The position numbers were made by a program, and so were the translations under genes. Shown here piece by piece: positions 33,038 through 42,954 of a stretch of 64,000 nucleotides of DNA (the stretch's first letter is position 1; each line of letters opens with the position of its first letter). A model generated the notes under the pieces. That model saw only the letters and a program-made list of their open reading frames with translations. It searched no databases and was not told the origin of the DNA. Origin of the DNA: Taudactylus pleione (Eukaryota > Chordata > Amphibia > Anura > Myobatrachidae); assembly GCA_031769625.1 (NCBI GenBank), contig JAUIMM010000171.1, positions 2,108,001 through 2,172,000 of the forward strand, in the 5' to 3' direction.

Positions 33038-34013
33038 ACTTGTCTGTCTCTCACGATTACTATTCCAAATATCTGCTGACACCAAGCAGTAATTTAGGAG
33101 CCCTTCAGTTCTCCTGACTATTCACAGTTAGAATCCAATTATTATTATTCAAACAATATATATGTACCGTGTATTGCTGATCCACAGGCTATGGATCATA
33201 TAAGAACAACATAGACTAAGCTAATTAAATGAAAGTTTAATTTGAAAAAGATTATTTGCAATGCTTATCAGTTACACAAAATTGTTTAAATAAATTGGAC
33301 AACCAAGAATTTGCAGCAAATAGATTTTCTATCAAATAAAATAGAGAAAATAGCACATAATCACTTACATCAGATATAATATGAAATTGCAGTGAGGAGA
33401 TCACAAGAAGGTTCCGTGGAGTAATTCAGCATGCTCTCCAATGCATTGAGACTGTCACTGTATTTTTTGCTCGAAATGGGCAATGACAGCCCCCTTCCTT
33501 CCCCTTGGCCACCTATGTCAATGAACACATACATTCTATTGTCCTAGGATTTGGTTTCTACAGGCAAGGGGGTGGGCGGTTACTCATTACTTCAAGGAAC
33601 TGTTATAAGTTCCCCGTAACTACCTGCAGAGGAAGTTGAGCTGCATTATCAATATGTCAAAGAATATGTGACAGATTGATCTTCAAGAGGGTTTTATTAA
33701 AGGACCGACCCCAGGCCAGTGTACAGCTCATAAAATGAGAACTCTGACTTCATGGGCCATACAGTAACTGTTATCATGGTGTGGAGGGGGTTTCCTGACA
33801 GATGCTATAGACAAACAATCAGTATATTTCTTTCCTGACCAGATGCTTCATATGGAAATGTGGTCCATAAACTGAGACCTGGTTTTTGGCATTTGCAATC
33901 AGAGACAGAGATCTCTGGCTTCAGGGACCATAAATGGTTATCTGCTTCTCCCTGGCCTTTGCTTGGCTTCAGGTAAAGCATACACTAAAATATGTGAAAT
34001 ATTTTCCTTCTAG
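33038..34013. other. Intronic sequence, nothing recognised
   Basis: No terminal repeats, tandem repeats or coding signal seen. It ends with the 3' splice site ATTTTCCTTCTAG. Confidence 0.45.
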
Positions 34014-34132
34014 GCTACCTTGAAGCCAGAGCTATTGGGAAACGAGTTTACTTGCCTTGAGTTCCCACGAAGGATACAGCAGAAAGAACATGGGAAACGA
34101 ATGTTGTATCGGGACCACACCATGACAGGCTG
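34014..34132 (+). CDS. ppm1j: ppm1j internal exon: LKPELLGNEFT...MTGW segment
   Basis: It encodes ATLKPELLGNEFTCLEFPRR then IQQKEHGKRMLYRDHTMTGW, the subgroup-specific insertion that distinguishes PPM1H/J/M from other PP2C phosphatases. The LKPELLG wording is closer to PPM1J than to PPM1H. It starts at a codon boundary after TTCTAG and ends two bases into the Trp codon at TG|GTAATA (34133). The following intron is about 24 kb and holds the DIRS and L1-like elements. Confidence 0.92.
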
Positions 34133-34525
34133 GTAATATATGATTTATATATTTGGTTTAAGCCTAAAGTGGGAGTATTGTTAAAATGTTAGTTTTTTTT
34201 TTTACACTGTATAAAGAAAAAGGACTACTTGACCCACAATTGTAATGTTTTTAAATTAATCCAAAAGGTCAAATAAAGGGGATGATTCAATTAGCTGCAA
34301 GGCTTCACAGAAGCCTTGTACGTTATGTTTCTTGGCACATTACCAGCAATTACGGTAACATTTCACTTATTTGAGGTGCAAGCAGAAATGTGTGAAGTGT
34401 ATCTAGACATCGTGCAGAAACATAACACGTGATGCTACTACCAGGACTTCGCGGTTTAATTAATTATCTTCTAATTATGGATTTTTACTTTTAAATTTCA
34501 GCTTCTCCTTTTAATAGACCTCTAA
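34133..34525. other. ppm1j intron start
   Basis: 34280-34470 begins GGGGATGATTCAATTAGCTG and resembles the GATTCAATTAG-type ends seen elsewhere; no partner end is fixed. Confidence 0.35.
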
Positions 34526-34871
34526 ATGTGCCTACACACTAGGCGATATTTTACATGAGTCGTCCGATTTCGACGCATCGGAACGACAAACCGTGTAAAA
34601 TATGGTCACGTCATGTCACGATGCCGATGCGCGTACCTGCTGGTCGTACATCGCATCTTTAGATCTTGCCTGCTGCAGGTAAGATTTGCCAATCTCGGAC
34701 ACGATTTTGTGCAATAGATAGATTTTGTGCACGATAGAGCTTAAGTCATATTGGACACTTTTTAGCACCATATCGTGTCCCGGACTGCCGGGGAGCTGCT
34801 GGGGAGAGTTCAAGGGAAATCGGACACGATATCGCATGGTGAGCACATCGCATAGTGTGTAGGCACCACCT
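34526..34871. mobile_element. Harbinger-like MITE (family of 60777-61618)
   Basis: The ends ATGTGCCTACACACTAGGCG and, inverted, AGGTGGTGCCTACACACTAT are flanked by TAA (34523-34525 and 34872-34874). The interior (GCGCGTACCTGCTGGTCGTA, CAGATAGATTTTGTG type words) matches 60860-60980 closely, so the two are sister copies. Confidence 0.8.
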
Positions 34872-34874
34872 TAA

Positions 34875-35854
34875 GACAACCTCATACAAAAGCTGAAGGA
34901 CATCTGCAATAGGACAAAACTGAACTGTCAAAATGTAGAATGTCAGCTACATGTGCTTCCTGTGGGCAGTACCTAATAAGAATGTAGTTTACTGCCCATT
35001 TAAAACTTGTATTCAATGTCCTGCCCTCGCTGAACAAGGCTTGGACTATATAAGAAAAACAACATTCCGTGGGTTAAGAAATTAAATTCAAGTTTAAATT
35101 TTACAGGGACCCAATTAAGCAACTACAAAGCGCCACAGGGACAAGAATCTATGTACCTTTCCTCATGTGCTGCCGACAGGCAATAAAAATATTTTAGACA
35201 GAAATGTCCGTTTTAAGAGAGAGGATTTTAACTTATGGGGGTTCATTTTGCACCTTTCTACAGGTGGGGTGGAACTTGGGAGAACAGGGACAGCCTTGCG
35301 TAATCCGAGAACAGTAAGGGACCATGTAGGAGCGGAAGCAGCTATATATATATATATATATATATCCAGCACTAGGGCTGGTAGTACTATAGCAGGAAAC
35401 CCCAGCAGCGTGGGGTCCCCATGCTGTACTGACAATCCGCGCTAGGCTGGTTAGAGCAGGGCTAGATCCAAAGCATGAAACCAACAGAAAGTCGGTGAAA
35501 ATGATAAGAGGATAGGGGTTTGAGGCAATAATAAAATCAAGGACATTAACCGCAAAACTACATTTTTGAGGGACAGTTCAGATCTTGTGCTAGCAATGTG
35601 GACACAGACTGCTTGATGAGATGCATGGCAACAAAAAAATGGGGGTATTGCTGGAAGTTGGTTGGCATCGCAACACTAAAACTTGTTAATAACTGGATGT
35701 GCTATAAGAAATTTTTAGATAGATTTCTAATTATTAAAGATATGAGTTGTAATTTCTCACTGTTTTATAAAATATCTATACTTTCAGCCAGCAGCATTAT
35801 CTCTTTGTATCATCTAGTATCTGTCTGGTATGTGGTAAATCATATCGTACTGTG
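34875..35854. other. Intronic sequence, unassigned, with a (TA)n tract
   Basis: 35341-35363 is a (TA)n tract inside a moderately GC-rich segment (35230-35460). I found no terminal repeats or protein homology. Confidence 0.4.
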
Positions 35855-36347
35855 GGGATGTACCTATCGGACCGGTGGACGGCATGCCACTGGTCTGAAT
35901 CCCGACGGGGGAAGCCTGACACGGGACTTAAGATATGCGTCGAAATACCGACGCCTATCTTAATCCCGATGCCGGAATCCAGAAGGACGCCAGCCCGAAC
36001 AAGGTAAATCCAGGGCGTCTTAGCTGTTAGCCGCAGGGAGGGTTAGGTTTAGGCAGAGTAGCGGGGTTAGCGTTAGGTTTTGGGGGGGTTAGGGTTATTC
36101 ATCCCTAGGGGGGAGGGTTATGGTTAGGCACCACTGGGGAGGGGTTAGGGTTAGGCACGAAGGGGAGTGTGTTAGGATTAGGCACTAAAGGGGGAGATTT
36201 AGGTTTAGGCACTAACTGGGAGGGTTAGGCAACAAGAAGGGGGAGGGTAAGTATACTTACCTGACCCCTGTCGGGATACCAACCATCGGGATGCCATTGT
36301 CTGTATTTTGACAGGAGGCATCCCGACAGACGACATTACATACCAAT
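35855..36347. mobile_element. G-rich telomere-like element, best forward copy
   Basis: It begins GGGATGTACCTATCGGACCG and ends GACATTACATACC. The body is a run of TTAGGGTTAGGCA, GGGGGGTTAGGG and GGGAGGGTTAGG phrases (36030-36250), followed by CTGTCGGGATACCAACCATC, which is shared with the split copy at 6090-6130. No coding frame. Confidence 0.6.
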
Positions 36348-36374
36348 TCCTTACTGTGTATAGATCTTTCATTA

Positions 36375-36683
36375 AGGTGGGTACACATTAGACGATATGT
36401 CGCCTGATCCAGTGGATCGGGCCGACATATCGTCAACATTTGCCAGTGTGTACGCACTATGTCAGACCATGCGAGCACCCGCAGGGTTGTTCATCGCATC
36501 GACAGATCTGCCATACATGCTGCTCAATCTGTCAATGTGATGAACTATGCCAGGCAGCTGAGTGGAGCTGGTGCTCCATATCGGGCGGGCGGTTGGACAC
36601 TGGATCGTGTAATGTGTACCTGCCTCCTGATATGTCGGGCATCGCATCGCTGGGGACACACATCGGTGAATTTGTACCCAGCT
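36375..36683. mobile_element. Harbinger-like MITE
   Basis: The inverted ends are AGGTGGGTACACATTAGACG and, on the right, AGCTGGGTACAAATTCACCG, flanked by TTA on both sides (36372-36374 and 36684-36686). Confidence 0.8.
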
Positions 36684-36686
36684 TTA

Positions 36687-37237
36687 GGATTCCAGCTTGC
36701 ATATGTTAACTCTTTCATTACTTGTAAGTTTGTTGCATTTACATTTTAGTCGCTCTTCATAAATTATATGTATCTTGTTAATTTAAGGTGCCCATACCCA
36801 CGGTTAGACTTTACTGACTGCAAATCGCAGCATATATTGTCCAGACGTGCCAATGGTATATCCGGATCGCTCTGCATTTAGGCACCTTTCTATGATACAG
36901 AAATGCGTTACAAATCTACTTAGATCTATAACAATGTGTCACCTACTGTCATAATATGCAGACCATGCAGGCACCAAACTACACATAGGTAACTGCCTTT
37001 TTTTTAAACACAATCTGCTGATTGGTTGGTACTTTATTTCTCTCCACTTTATCTCTCTTCAAGCTTTGATAAATCTCCCCCTGACAAGAAACACAAATAT
37101 TATCCTGCTCAGGGCAAAAATGTAATTCAATTTATAGACCAGCAATTTAGTACATTTTAATAATTAGTTACCAAATGTTGTATATAGCTGGTGGTGCTGC
37201 CTGGAATCGAATATGAAAGTACCCATGGGTGACTATC
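36687..37237. other. Intronic sequence before the DIRS element
   Basis: 36990-37082 contains a partial 'CTGATTGGTTGGTACTTTAT' MITE half. Just before 37238 lies GGGTGACTATCA, the left part of a tandem repeat unit that continues at 43145, so this marks the DIRS insertion site. Confidence 0.45.
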
Positions 37238-37251
37238 ATATTTCTACTTCA

Positions 37252-37396
37252 GGGTCCATAGGGTATCCACAGGATACCTTGGGTATAGGTGTGACGTCAG
37301 TCGCAGGGCACCAAAGAGTTAAGCTTTCAGCCTCCCAGGATGCACTAGGTCCCCCTCCTATACCCCGCCCCCGGGCCAAGGCACCTCAGTTTAGTT
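37252..37396 (+). repeat. DIRS left inverted terminal repeat
   Basis: It contains TATAGGTGTGACGTCAGTCG, CTTTCAGCCTCCCAGGATGC and ATACCCCGCCCCCGGGCCAA; the same words appear inverted at 42955-43080. Confidence 0.85.
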
Positions 37397-38296
37397 TGGT
37401 GCCCGGCCGGAGTCGGGTGCACCTGTTGGAGTGGGGGCTAGAAGAGCCCCTGAAGCTTTTTCTTCATGCAGCTGTGGCTGCACATCTGGATGAACAGCAT
37501 GGACAGTCAGTCCTGACGTCCATGCTGTCTTCCCTACACCCTGCCGGTACCAGAACGCCGGTACTGATCCGGGGATGCTGGTGGGCGTTTGGGGTCACAG
37601 CTAGCGGTGACCCCAGATGCTCCGGACCATGGCCGGATTCAAGGGGGACAAAGGTAAGCAGCGGGGTCCCGCGGTGGGTCCCCGCTGATCACATGGTCCT
37701 AAGTCCCCAGGCAGGGGGCTCCCTGGGGACTGGCTGCAGCGTGGAGCCAGGCGACCAACCTGCGCTTCCACTACCCCCTGGGACAGCGGACCGCAGCAGA
37801 GCGGTAGCGCTGCGGCGTCCCAGGGGTTAAATGCATGCCAGGGGAGCGTGCCTTCCCTGTCTCACAGCCGGCGCCTCCCCCGCTGCACACAGCCCTCTCT
37901 GCATGCTGCCGACTGGTCCTGTGGCAGCGCTCCTCCCCCAGGCCAGCCTCCTCTCTGCTCCTCGGCGGCCATCTTCTCCAGAACGCATGGTGAACGCTGC
38001 TGGAAGCGCTGGACGGAAGCATCGTGGTCTGGGTCCCCCCGCATACCTCTCCTCCGCTGTGGCTCAGGTCTGTGTATGCAGCGCTGTGTCCTACCAGGCC
38101 CTGTGTCTGTGTAGTTGAGTGATCAGCGCTGTTAGTGCAGGAATTGTTATTTCTCTGCATTGTTACTTTATTACATTTATTAGCTTTATTACTGTCCCTG
38201 TTCTTCTGCTAAAGCCCTTGCGGTGCGGTGCTGCAGGGTGGTCTCTCCCCTATTTAATACTTAATTGGTGAGAGAGGTCACATACGTGGTGCCATC

Positions 38297-39757
38297 ATGT
38301 CTGAAAGTGATTTTCCCCTCCGGCTACAGTGTACCACGTGCAAAGTACCGTTAGCAGAGGGGGAGGGTAGCGCGGAGGGCCTTTGCCGGCAGTGTTTGTC
38401 CATGGCGCGGCCTATTACGGTTACAGCACCGGTACAGGAGCCGCCCTGGGCTTGTTTCGCTCAGGCGTTAACAGCTTTAGTGGGCCAGTTAGCTCCGCAG
38501 CCCGCGTTTACTCCGATGGGTTTGTCCCAGCAGTCTGTGGTGTCGTCACCCATGCAGGGGTTCCCACGACAATTGGTGGTACCCCACAGTCTCCCTATTT
38601 CCCCGCTCCCGGGTTCTCAGGAGCCAGCGTGGGTTAACTCCCTGACGAGTTCTGTACAGCACTTGTCGGATGTGTTGCAAGGGGAGTCTGTGATGCGGCC
38701 TCATAAAAGGCCGGTGGCGTCTCTGTCCGCTCCTTATGAGGATGACGAAGGGACGTCTAATGATGGGGAGATTCTGGATCCTTACGATCAGGAACCTCTC
38801 CATACTAAGGACGCTGATGCTAAGTCCAAAGTATATATTCCTGGACTTATTCGGGCGGTCCGCACAGCCTTGGTGATTGAGGACGAAGTTCCCCCAGCGG
38901 CTAAATCTAAGTATTCCTTTTTCAAAGATGTGAAGGGCGATGCCACAGTCTTTCCTCTTTCGGGTCAGTTGGTGGACCATTTAGAGGAGGCGTGGAAACA
39001 ACCTGGCAAAAGATACCAGCCGCAGAGACGCCTGGCGGTGGCTTATCCGTTCGCGGATAATTATTTTGCTAAGTGGGAATCCCCTCCACAGGTGGATTCT
39101 CACGTGACCCGTCTTGTCCGTAGTGCCACATTGCCGATGCCATCCATGTCCTCCCTTAAGGATGCTACGGACCGCAAGGTAGAAATCTGCCTGAAGTCCG
39201 CTTATTCCCTTGCAGGGGGGGCAGCACGGCCGGCTATGGCCATTTGCTGGGTTGCCAGAGCGATGGAGCGCTGGGCGGATTCATTAGAGGCTTCTTTTGA
39301 ATCCGACTGTCTGGCCGAACAGGCGGAGTTGATTGGCAATCTCCGTGATTCGGCCACCTACATCAACGAGGCGGCTCTAGACATTAGTACTCTGGTGTCT
39401 AGAATTTCTTCAGCAGCGGTAGCTGCTCGTCGCACCTTGTGGCTGCGATCCTGGAAGGCGGACGCAGATTCCAAGAAAGGTCTGGAAGCGTTGCCATTTA
39501 CCGGAGAAGTTCTCTTCGGTCCGGATCTGGATAAGATTGTGGCCACGCTGGCGGCAGCCAAATCTGCTTGTCTCCCGTCGGCCGCTGCTCCTTCTGGTTC
39601 GGGACCATCGTCCTTTCGGTCATCTAGGGCCCAGGACAGGCCCAAACCACAGTCGTTTCCTCGACAGGCTGGCCCTAAGAAATCGGTCAAGCCCCGGAAG
39701 CAGGCATGGAGTACCAGACGTCCGGCCCCCAAGCCAGATGACAAGCCTGCGGCCTGA
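38297..39757 (+). CDS. DIRS gag-like protein (486 aa)
   Basis: The first frame of the element, in the position where DIRS elements encode a gag-like nucleic-acid-binding protein. Near the N-terminus (residues ~10-35) it has a CTTC ... CRQC double-Cys motif, likely a zinc-binding knuckle. The middle is acidic and Pro/Ser-rich; the rest is predicted helical (for example EICLKSAYSLAGGAARPAMA). The C-terminus is very basic and Pro-rich (SFPRQAGPKKSVKPRKQAWS), suited to binding RNA. ATG at 38297 follows GCCATC and is the first long-frame start. It overlaps the RT frame by about 220 bases in a different frame. It is open throughout, with no stop or frameshift seen. Confidence 0.8.
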   Translation: MSESDFPLRLQCTTCKVPLAEGEGSAEGLCRQCLSMARPITVTAPVQEPPWACFAQALTALVGQLAPQPAFTPMGLSQQSVVSSPMQGFPRQLVVPHSLPISPLPGSQEPAWVNSLTSSVQHLSDVLQGESVMRPHKRPVASLSAPYEDDEGTSNDGEILDPYDQEPLHTKDADAKSKVYIPGLIRAVRTALVIEDEVPPAAKSKYSFFKDVKGDATVFPLSGQLVDHLEEAWKQPGKRYQPQRRLAVAYPFADNYFAKWESPPQVDSHVTRLVRSATLPMPSMSSLKDATDRKVEICLKSAYSLAGGAARPAMAICWVARAMERWADSLEASFESDCLAEQAELIGNLRDSATYINEAALDISTLVSRISSAAVAARRTLWLRSWKADADSKKGLEALPFTGEVLFGPDLDKIVATLAAAKSACLPSAAAPSGSGPSSFRSSRAQDRPKPQSFPRQAGPKKSVKPRKQAWSTRRPAPKPDDKPAA

Positions 39758-41663
39758 CGGTCCGGGCCTCCCTTTGGGGGATCCCAGGGTGGGAGGCCGC
39801 CTGCTACAGTTCGCCCAGTGTTGGTCGACCACTACGACAGACACTTGGGTTCTGGAGGTGGTTTCCCACGGATACGCCCTCTCCTTCCGGCACAGACCCC
39901 CGGCTCGCTTCTTCACCACGGGTCTCCCATCAGACCGGAACAAGGCTACGGAGCTGCGGAAGGTATTGCACACTATGCTCCAGGCTGGAGTTATAGTGGC
40001 TGTTCCATTCTCCCAGAGGGGCCAGGGTTTCTATTCAAATCTATTTTTGGTACAGAAACCCAATGGGTCATATCGTCCGATTCTCAACCTCAAAGCACTC
40101 AACAAGTCTTTGCGGGTCCCGAAGTTTCGGATGGAGACCCTACGGTCCATCATTCTGGCGCTGGAACCTGGGGACTACTTGGTGTCATTGGACATACAGG
40201 ACGCTTACCTGCATGTCCCTATTCTTTTGCGCCATCAACAGTTCCTCAGGTTTGCAATCCGCAGCGACCACTTCCAGTTTCGGGCGTTACCTTTTGGCCT
40301 GGCAACAGCACCACGTGTTTTCACCAAGGTGATGGCGGTCATGGCGGCTTTTCTGCTGCTGCAGGGAGTCCGCATGTTGCCGTATTTGGACGACCTGTTA
40401 TTGGTGGCAGGATCTCCAGAGCTCCTGTTACGCCACTTGGACCTGACCATTGCACTGCTGCAACGGCACGGCTGGCTAATCAACTGGCAGAAGTCCACTC
40501 TAATCCCGTCTCGGAGGATTCTGCATCTTGGAGCCTTATTGGACTCGGGACAGCAAAGGATCTTCGTGACGGAGGACAAGATCTCTGCTTTACAGTCAAG
40601 GGTGCGCAGTTGCCTGCACAGCCGCCGGGTGTCCTTACACTCGGCGATGAGGTTACTGGGCTCCATGGTGTCGGTGTTCGACATGGTGGAATACGCCCAG
40701 TTTCACTCCAGACCTCTGCAGCACCTGATCCTGTCCAAGTGGAACGGGCTGCCTCAGTCTCTGAAGTCCCAGACGATTGTGCTCACCCAGGAGGTTCGCC
40801 TGTCCCTTGCGTGGTGGTTACAGACGACCCACCTCAACAAGGGACGTCCGTTCTGGGTTCCAAATTGGGTCCTGTTGACAACGGACGCCAGTCTTCGGGG
40901 CTAGGGAGCAGTTTCGGGTCCACACTTGTTCCAGGGCAGGTGGACGCCGACAGAAGCGGAGCTTCCAATAAATATCTTGGAACTCCGTGCAGTCTTCAAT
41001 GCTCTCCAGCAGGCACAGCGGTTTCTCCAGGGTTGCCCGGTGCAGGTCCAGTCGGACAACGCTACCACCGTGGCCTACATAAACAGGCAAGGAGGAACTC
41101 GCAGTCGGGCGGCTCTTGTAGAGGTCTCTCGGATCCTGGTTTGGGCGGAGCGCAATCTTCCGGCCATATCAGCGGTCTTCATCCCGGGAGTGCTAAATTG
41201 GGAGGCGGACTTTCTAAGTCGCCAGGACGTTCATCCGGGGGAATGGTCCCTGCACCCGGACGTTTTTCAACTACTGGTGGACAGGTGGGGTCTTCCAGAA
41301 ATCGACCTCATGGCGTCCCGGCACAACAACAAGTTGCCGGTGTACGGGTCTCGCACAAGAGACGAAGGGGCGTCTCTGGTGGATGCTCTGTCCGTCCGGT
41401 GGACGTTCCGGTTCGCATACCTGTTCCCTCCGGTCTCCCTTCTTCCACGGGTAATCCGGAAATTCAAACAGGAAGGAGGGACGCTCCTGTTGATAGCTCC
41501 CGCGTGGCCCAGACGGCACTGGTTCTCAGACCTTCAGGGTCTGTCCGTGGACAGTCCTCTGCGGTTGCCGCTACGACCGGACCTTCTGTCTCAGGGTCCT
41601 TGCCTTCACCCGGACCTGACTCGGCTGTCTTTGACGGCGTGGCTGTTGAGACGACCATGCTGA
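39537..41663 (+). pseudogene. DIRS RT-RNase H-methyltransferase-like frame, one in-frame stop
   Basis: The reverse transcriptase lies at about codons 140-330, with GFYSNLFLVQKPNGSYRPIL, VSLDIQDAYLHVPI (first Asp), PFGLATAPRVFTKVM, and the YLDD box at 40383-40394. RNase H follows, with TTDAS, ILELRAVF, QSDNATTVAYINRQ and NWEADFLSRQ, which carry the four acidic residues. After it comes EIDLMASRHNNKLPVYGSR ... YLFPPVSLL ... LLIAPAWPRRHWF, typical of the DIRS-specific domain related to phage adenine methyltransferases. A TAG at 40902-40904 interrupts RNase H eight codons after its first Asp; the frame is the same on both sides. The first ~75 codons overlap gag. Confidence 0.88.
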
Positions 41664-42676
41664 GGTCCCGGGGGTTTTCCAGCTCTGTGGTGCGTACCAT
41701 GTTACGAGCTCGGAAACCGTCTTCCGCGAGGATATACCATCGCGTGTGGCATACGTTCTTCCAGTGGTGTCGACCGAGAGGTTATGCACCGCGGGAGTTT
41801 CGTCTGTCTCGGATTCTCGCCTTCCTGCAAGCGGGACTAGATCATGGGCTTCGCCTTGCTTCTTTGAAGATACAGGTTTCGGCCCTATCTGTCTGGTTTC
41901 ACCGTAGGATTGCTACAATCCCGGATGTGCGCACCTTTATGCAGGGTGTTCTCCGCATTCAGCCGCCCTTTGTTCCACCTGTGGCGCCTTGGGATTTGGC
42001 TGTGGTCCTGAGGGCTCTCCAAGGACCGCCGTTTGAACCACTGGGCTCAGTGGATCTTAAATGGCTAACAGCTAAGACTGTTTTCCTTCTGGCCATTGCT
42101 TCGGCCAGACGTGTTTCTGAGTTAGGGGCTCTTTCTTGTAGACCCCCTTTCTTGGTTTTTTATGGGAACAGGGCAGTGCTCCGCACTCGGCCCGAGTTTC
42201 TTCCCAAAGTTGTTTCCCAGTTTCATGTTAACGAGGAAATAGTTGTTCCGGCCTTTAACTCACCGGGTCTTTCCGTGGGTGAGGCCTCTTTGGATGTTGT
42301 GCGGGCCTTAAGGACTTATGTTGACCGCACTTCTTCGTTTAGGAAGTCGGACGCTTTGTTTGTCCTCTATGGCTTCCGTAAAAAGGGTTGGCCTGCTTCA
42401 AAGCAAACTTTGGCAGCCTGGATCCGTATGGCTATTTCTGAAGCTTATCTTCATGAAGGCCTACCGGTCCCTCCTCTGAAGGCTCATTCCACTAGGTCTG
42501 TGGGTCCTTCGTGGGCAGCTCGACGTGGTGCCTCGGCAGTTCAGATCTGCAAGGCTGCTACGTGGTCTTCTGTCCATACCTTCGTGAGGTATTACAGGTT
42601 TGACACCTTCGCCTCTCAGGATGCTTCCTTCGGGCGGCGGATTCTCCTTTCTGCACAGGAGCGTCCCCACCCTTAA
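39818..42676 (+). CDS. DIRS tyrosine recombinase frame (C-terminal ~350 codons)
   Basis: The C-terminal part, from about 41640, is a tyrosine recombinase that would integrate the circular cDNA. An N-terminal helical core-binding region (KPSSARIYHRVWHTFFQWCR, ILAFLQAGLDHGL) precedes the catalytic domain. The catalytic domain shows ASARRVSELGAL (first Arg), HSTRSVGPSWAARRG (His at 42485 and second Arg), and ATWSSVHTFVRYYRF with the nucleophilic Tyr. The frame is open from 39818, right across RT/RNase H in another register, as in DIRS1 where the two frames overlap. The true start within it is unknown; the upstream half has a biased Ser/Gly/Pro composition that looks non-functional. It ends at TAA 42674-42676, just before the internal complementary region. 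Confidence 0.85.
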   Translation: MLVDHYDRHLGSGGGFPRIRPLLPAQTPGSLLHHGSPIRPEQGYGAAEGIAHYAPGWSYSGCSILPEGPGFLFKSIFGTETQWVISSDSQPQSTQQVFAGPEVSDGDPTVHHSGAGTWGLLGVIGHTGRLPACPYSFAPSTVPQVCNPQRPLPVSGVTFWPGNSTTCFHQGDGGHGGFSAAAGSPHVAVFGRPVIGGRISRAPVTPLGPDHCTAATARLANQLAEVHSNPVSEDSASWSLIGLGTAKDLRDGGQDLCFTVKGAQLPAQPPGVLTLGDEVTGLHGVGVRHGGIRPVSLQTSAAPDPVQVERAASVSEVPDDCAHPGGSPVPCVVVTDDPPQQGTSVLGSKLGPVDNGRQSSGLGSSFGSTLVPGQVDADRSGASNKYLGTPCSLQCSPAGTAVSPGLPGAGPVGQRYHRGLHKQARRNSQSGGSCRGLSDPGLGGAQSSGHISGLHPGSAKLGGGLSKSPGRSSGGMVPAPGRFSTTGGQVGSSRNRPHGVPAQQQVAGVRVSHKRRRGVSGGCSVRPVDVPVRIPVPSGLPSSTGNPEIQTGRRDAPVDSSRVAQTALVLRPSGSVRGQSSAVAATTGPSVSGSLPSPGPDSAVFDGVAVETTMLRSRGFSSSVVRTMLRARKPSSARIYHRVWHTFFQWCRPRGYAPREFRLSRILAFLQAGLDHGLRLASLKIQVSALSVWFHRRIATIPDVRTFMQGVLRIQPPFVPPVAPWDLAVVLRALQGPPFEPLGSVDLKWLTAKTVFLLAIASARRVSELGALSCRPPFLVFYGNRAVLRTRPEFLPKVVSQFHVNEEIVVPAFNSPGLSVGEASLDVVRALRTYVDRTSSFRKSDALFVLYGFRKKGWPASKQTLAAWIRMAISEAYLHEGLPVPPLKAHSTRSVGPSWAARRGASAVQICKAATWSSVHTFVRYYRFDTFASQDASFGRRILLSAQERPHP

Positions 42677-42687
42677 AGGATACTGCT

Positions 42688-42795
42688 TTGGGACATCCCC
42701 AAGGTATCCTGTGGATACCCTATGGACCCTGAAGTAGAAAATATGAGATATGGTAAGAACTTACCCTTGTTATCTCTATTTCTACGAAGTCCATA
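42688..42795 (+). repeat. DIRS internal complementary region
   Basis: The left half, CCAAGGTATCCTGTGGATAC through TGAAGTAGAAA, is the complement of the element's left end. The right half, TATGAGATATGGTAAGAACT through CATAGGGTTCCACAGGA, is the complement of its right end. In DIRS elements this region templates completion of the termini when the circular DNA forms. Confidence 0.85.
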
Positions 42796-42954
42796 GGGTT
42801 CCACAGGACTCCCGCCCTGTCGCACCTGTGCTGCAGATGGGCTTTGCTCTGGTCACCGGTTTTCCGTCTCCCTCTGGTGAGAATGTGATTCTTGTATGTG
42901 TCCAGATCTTTGTTCTCTCTCTTCCTTCTCCTCCTCCGGCCTATGGCTTGGTAA

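Noticed and set aside
36030..36250. TTAGGG-like run considered as an interstitial telomere
   Set aside because: The hexamers are irregular and the run is bounded by element-specific ends repeated at four other sites, so it is part of a dispersed element.
37213..38160. Open frames before the DIRS gag frame, on both strands
   Set aside because: They fall in the GC-rich inverted repeat and leader of the DIRS element and show no homology; long frames are expected by composition.
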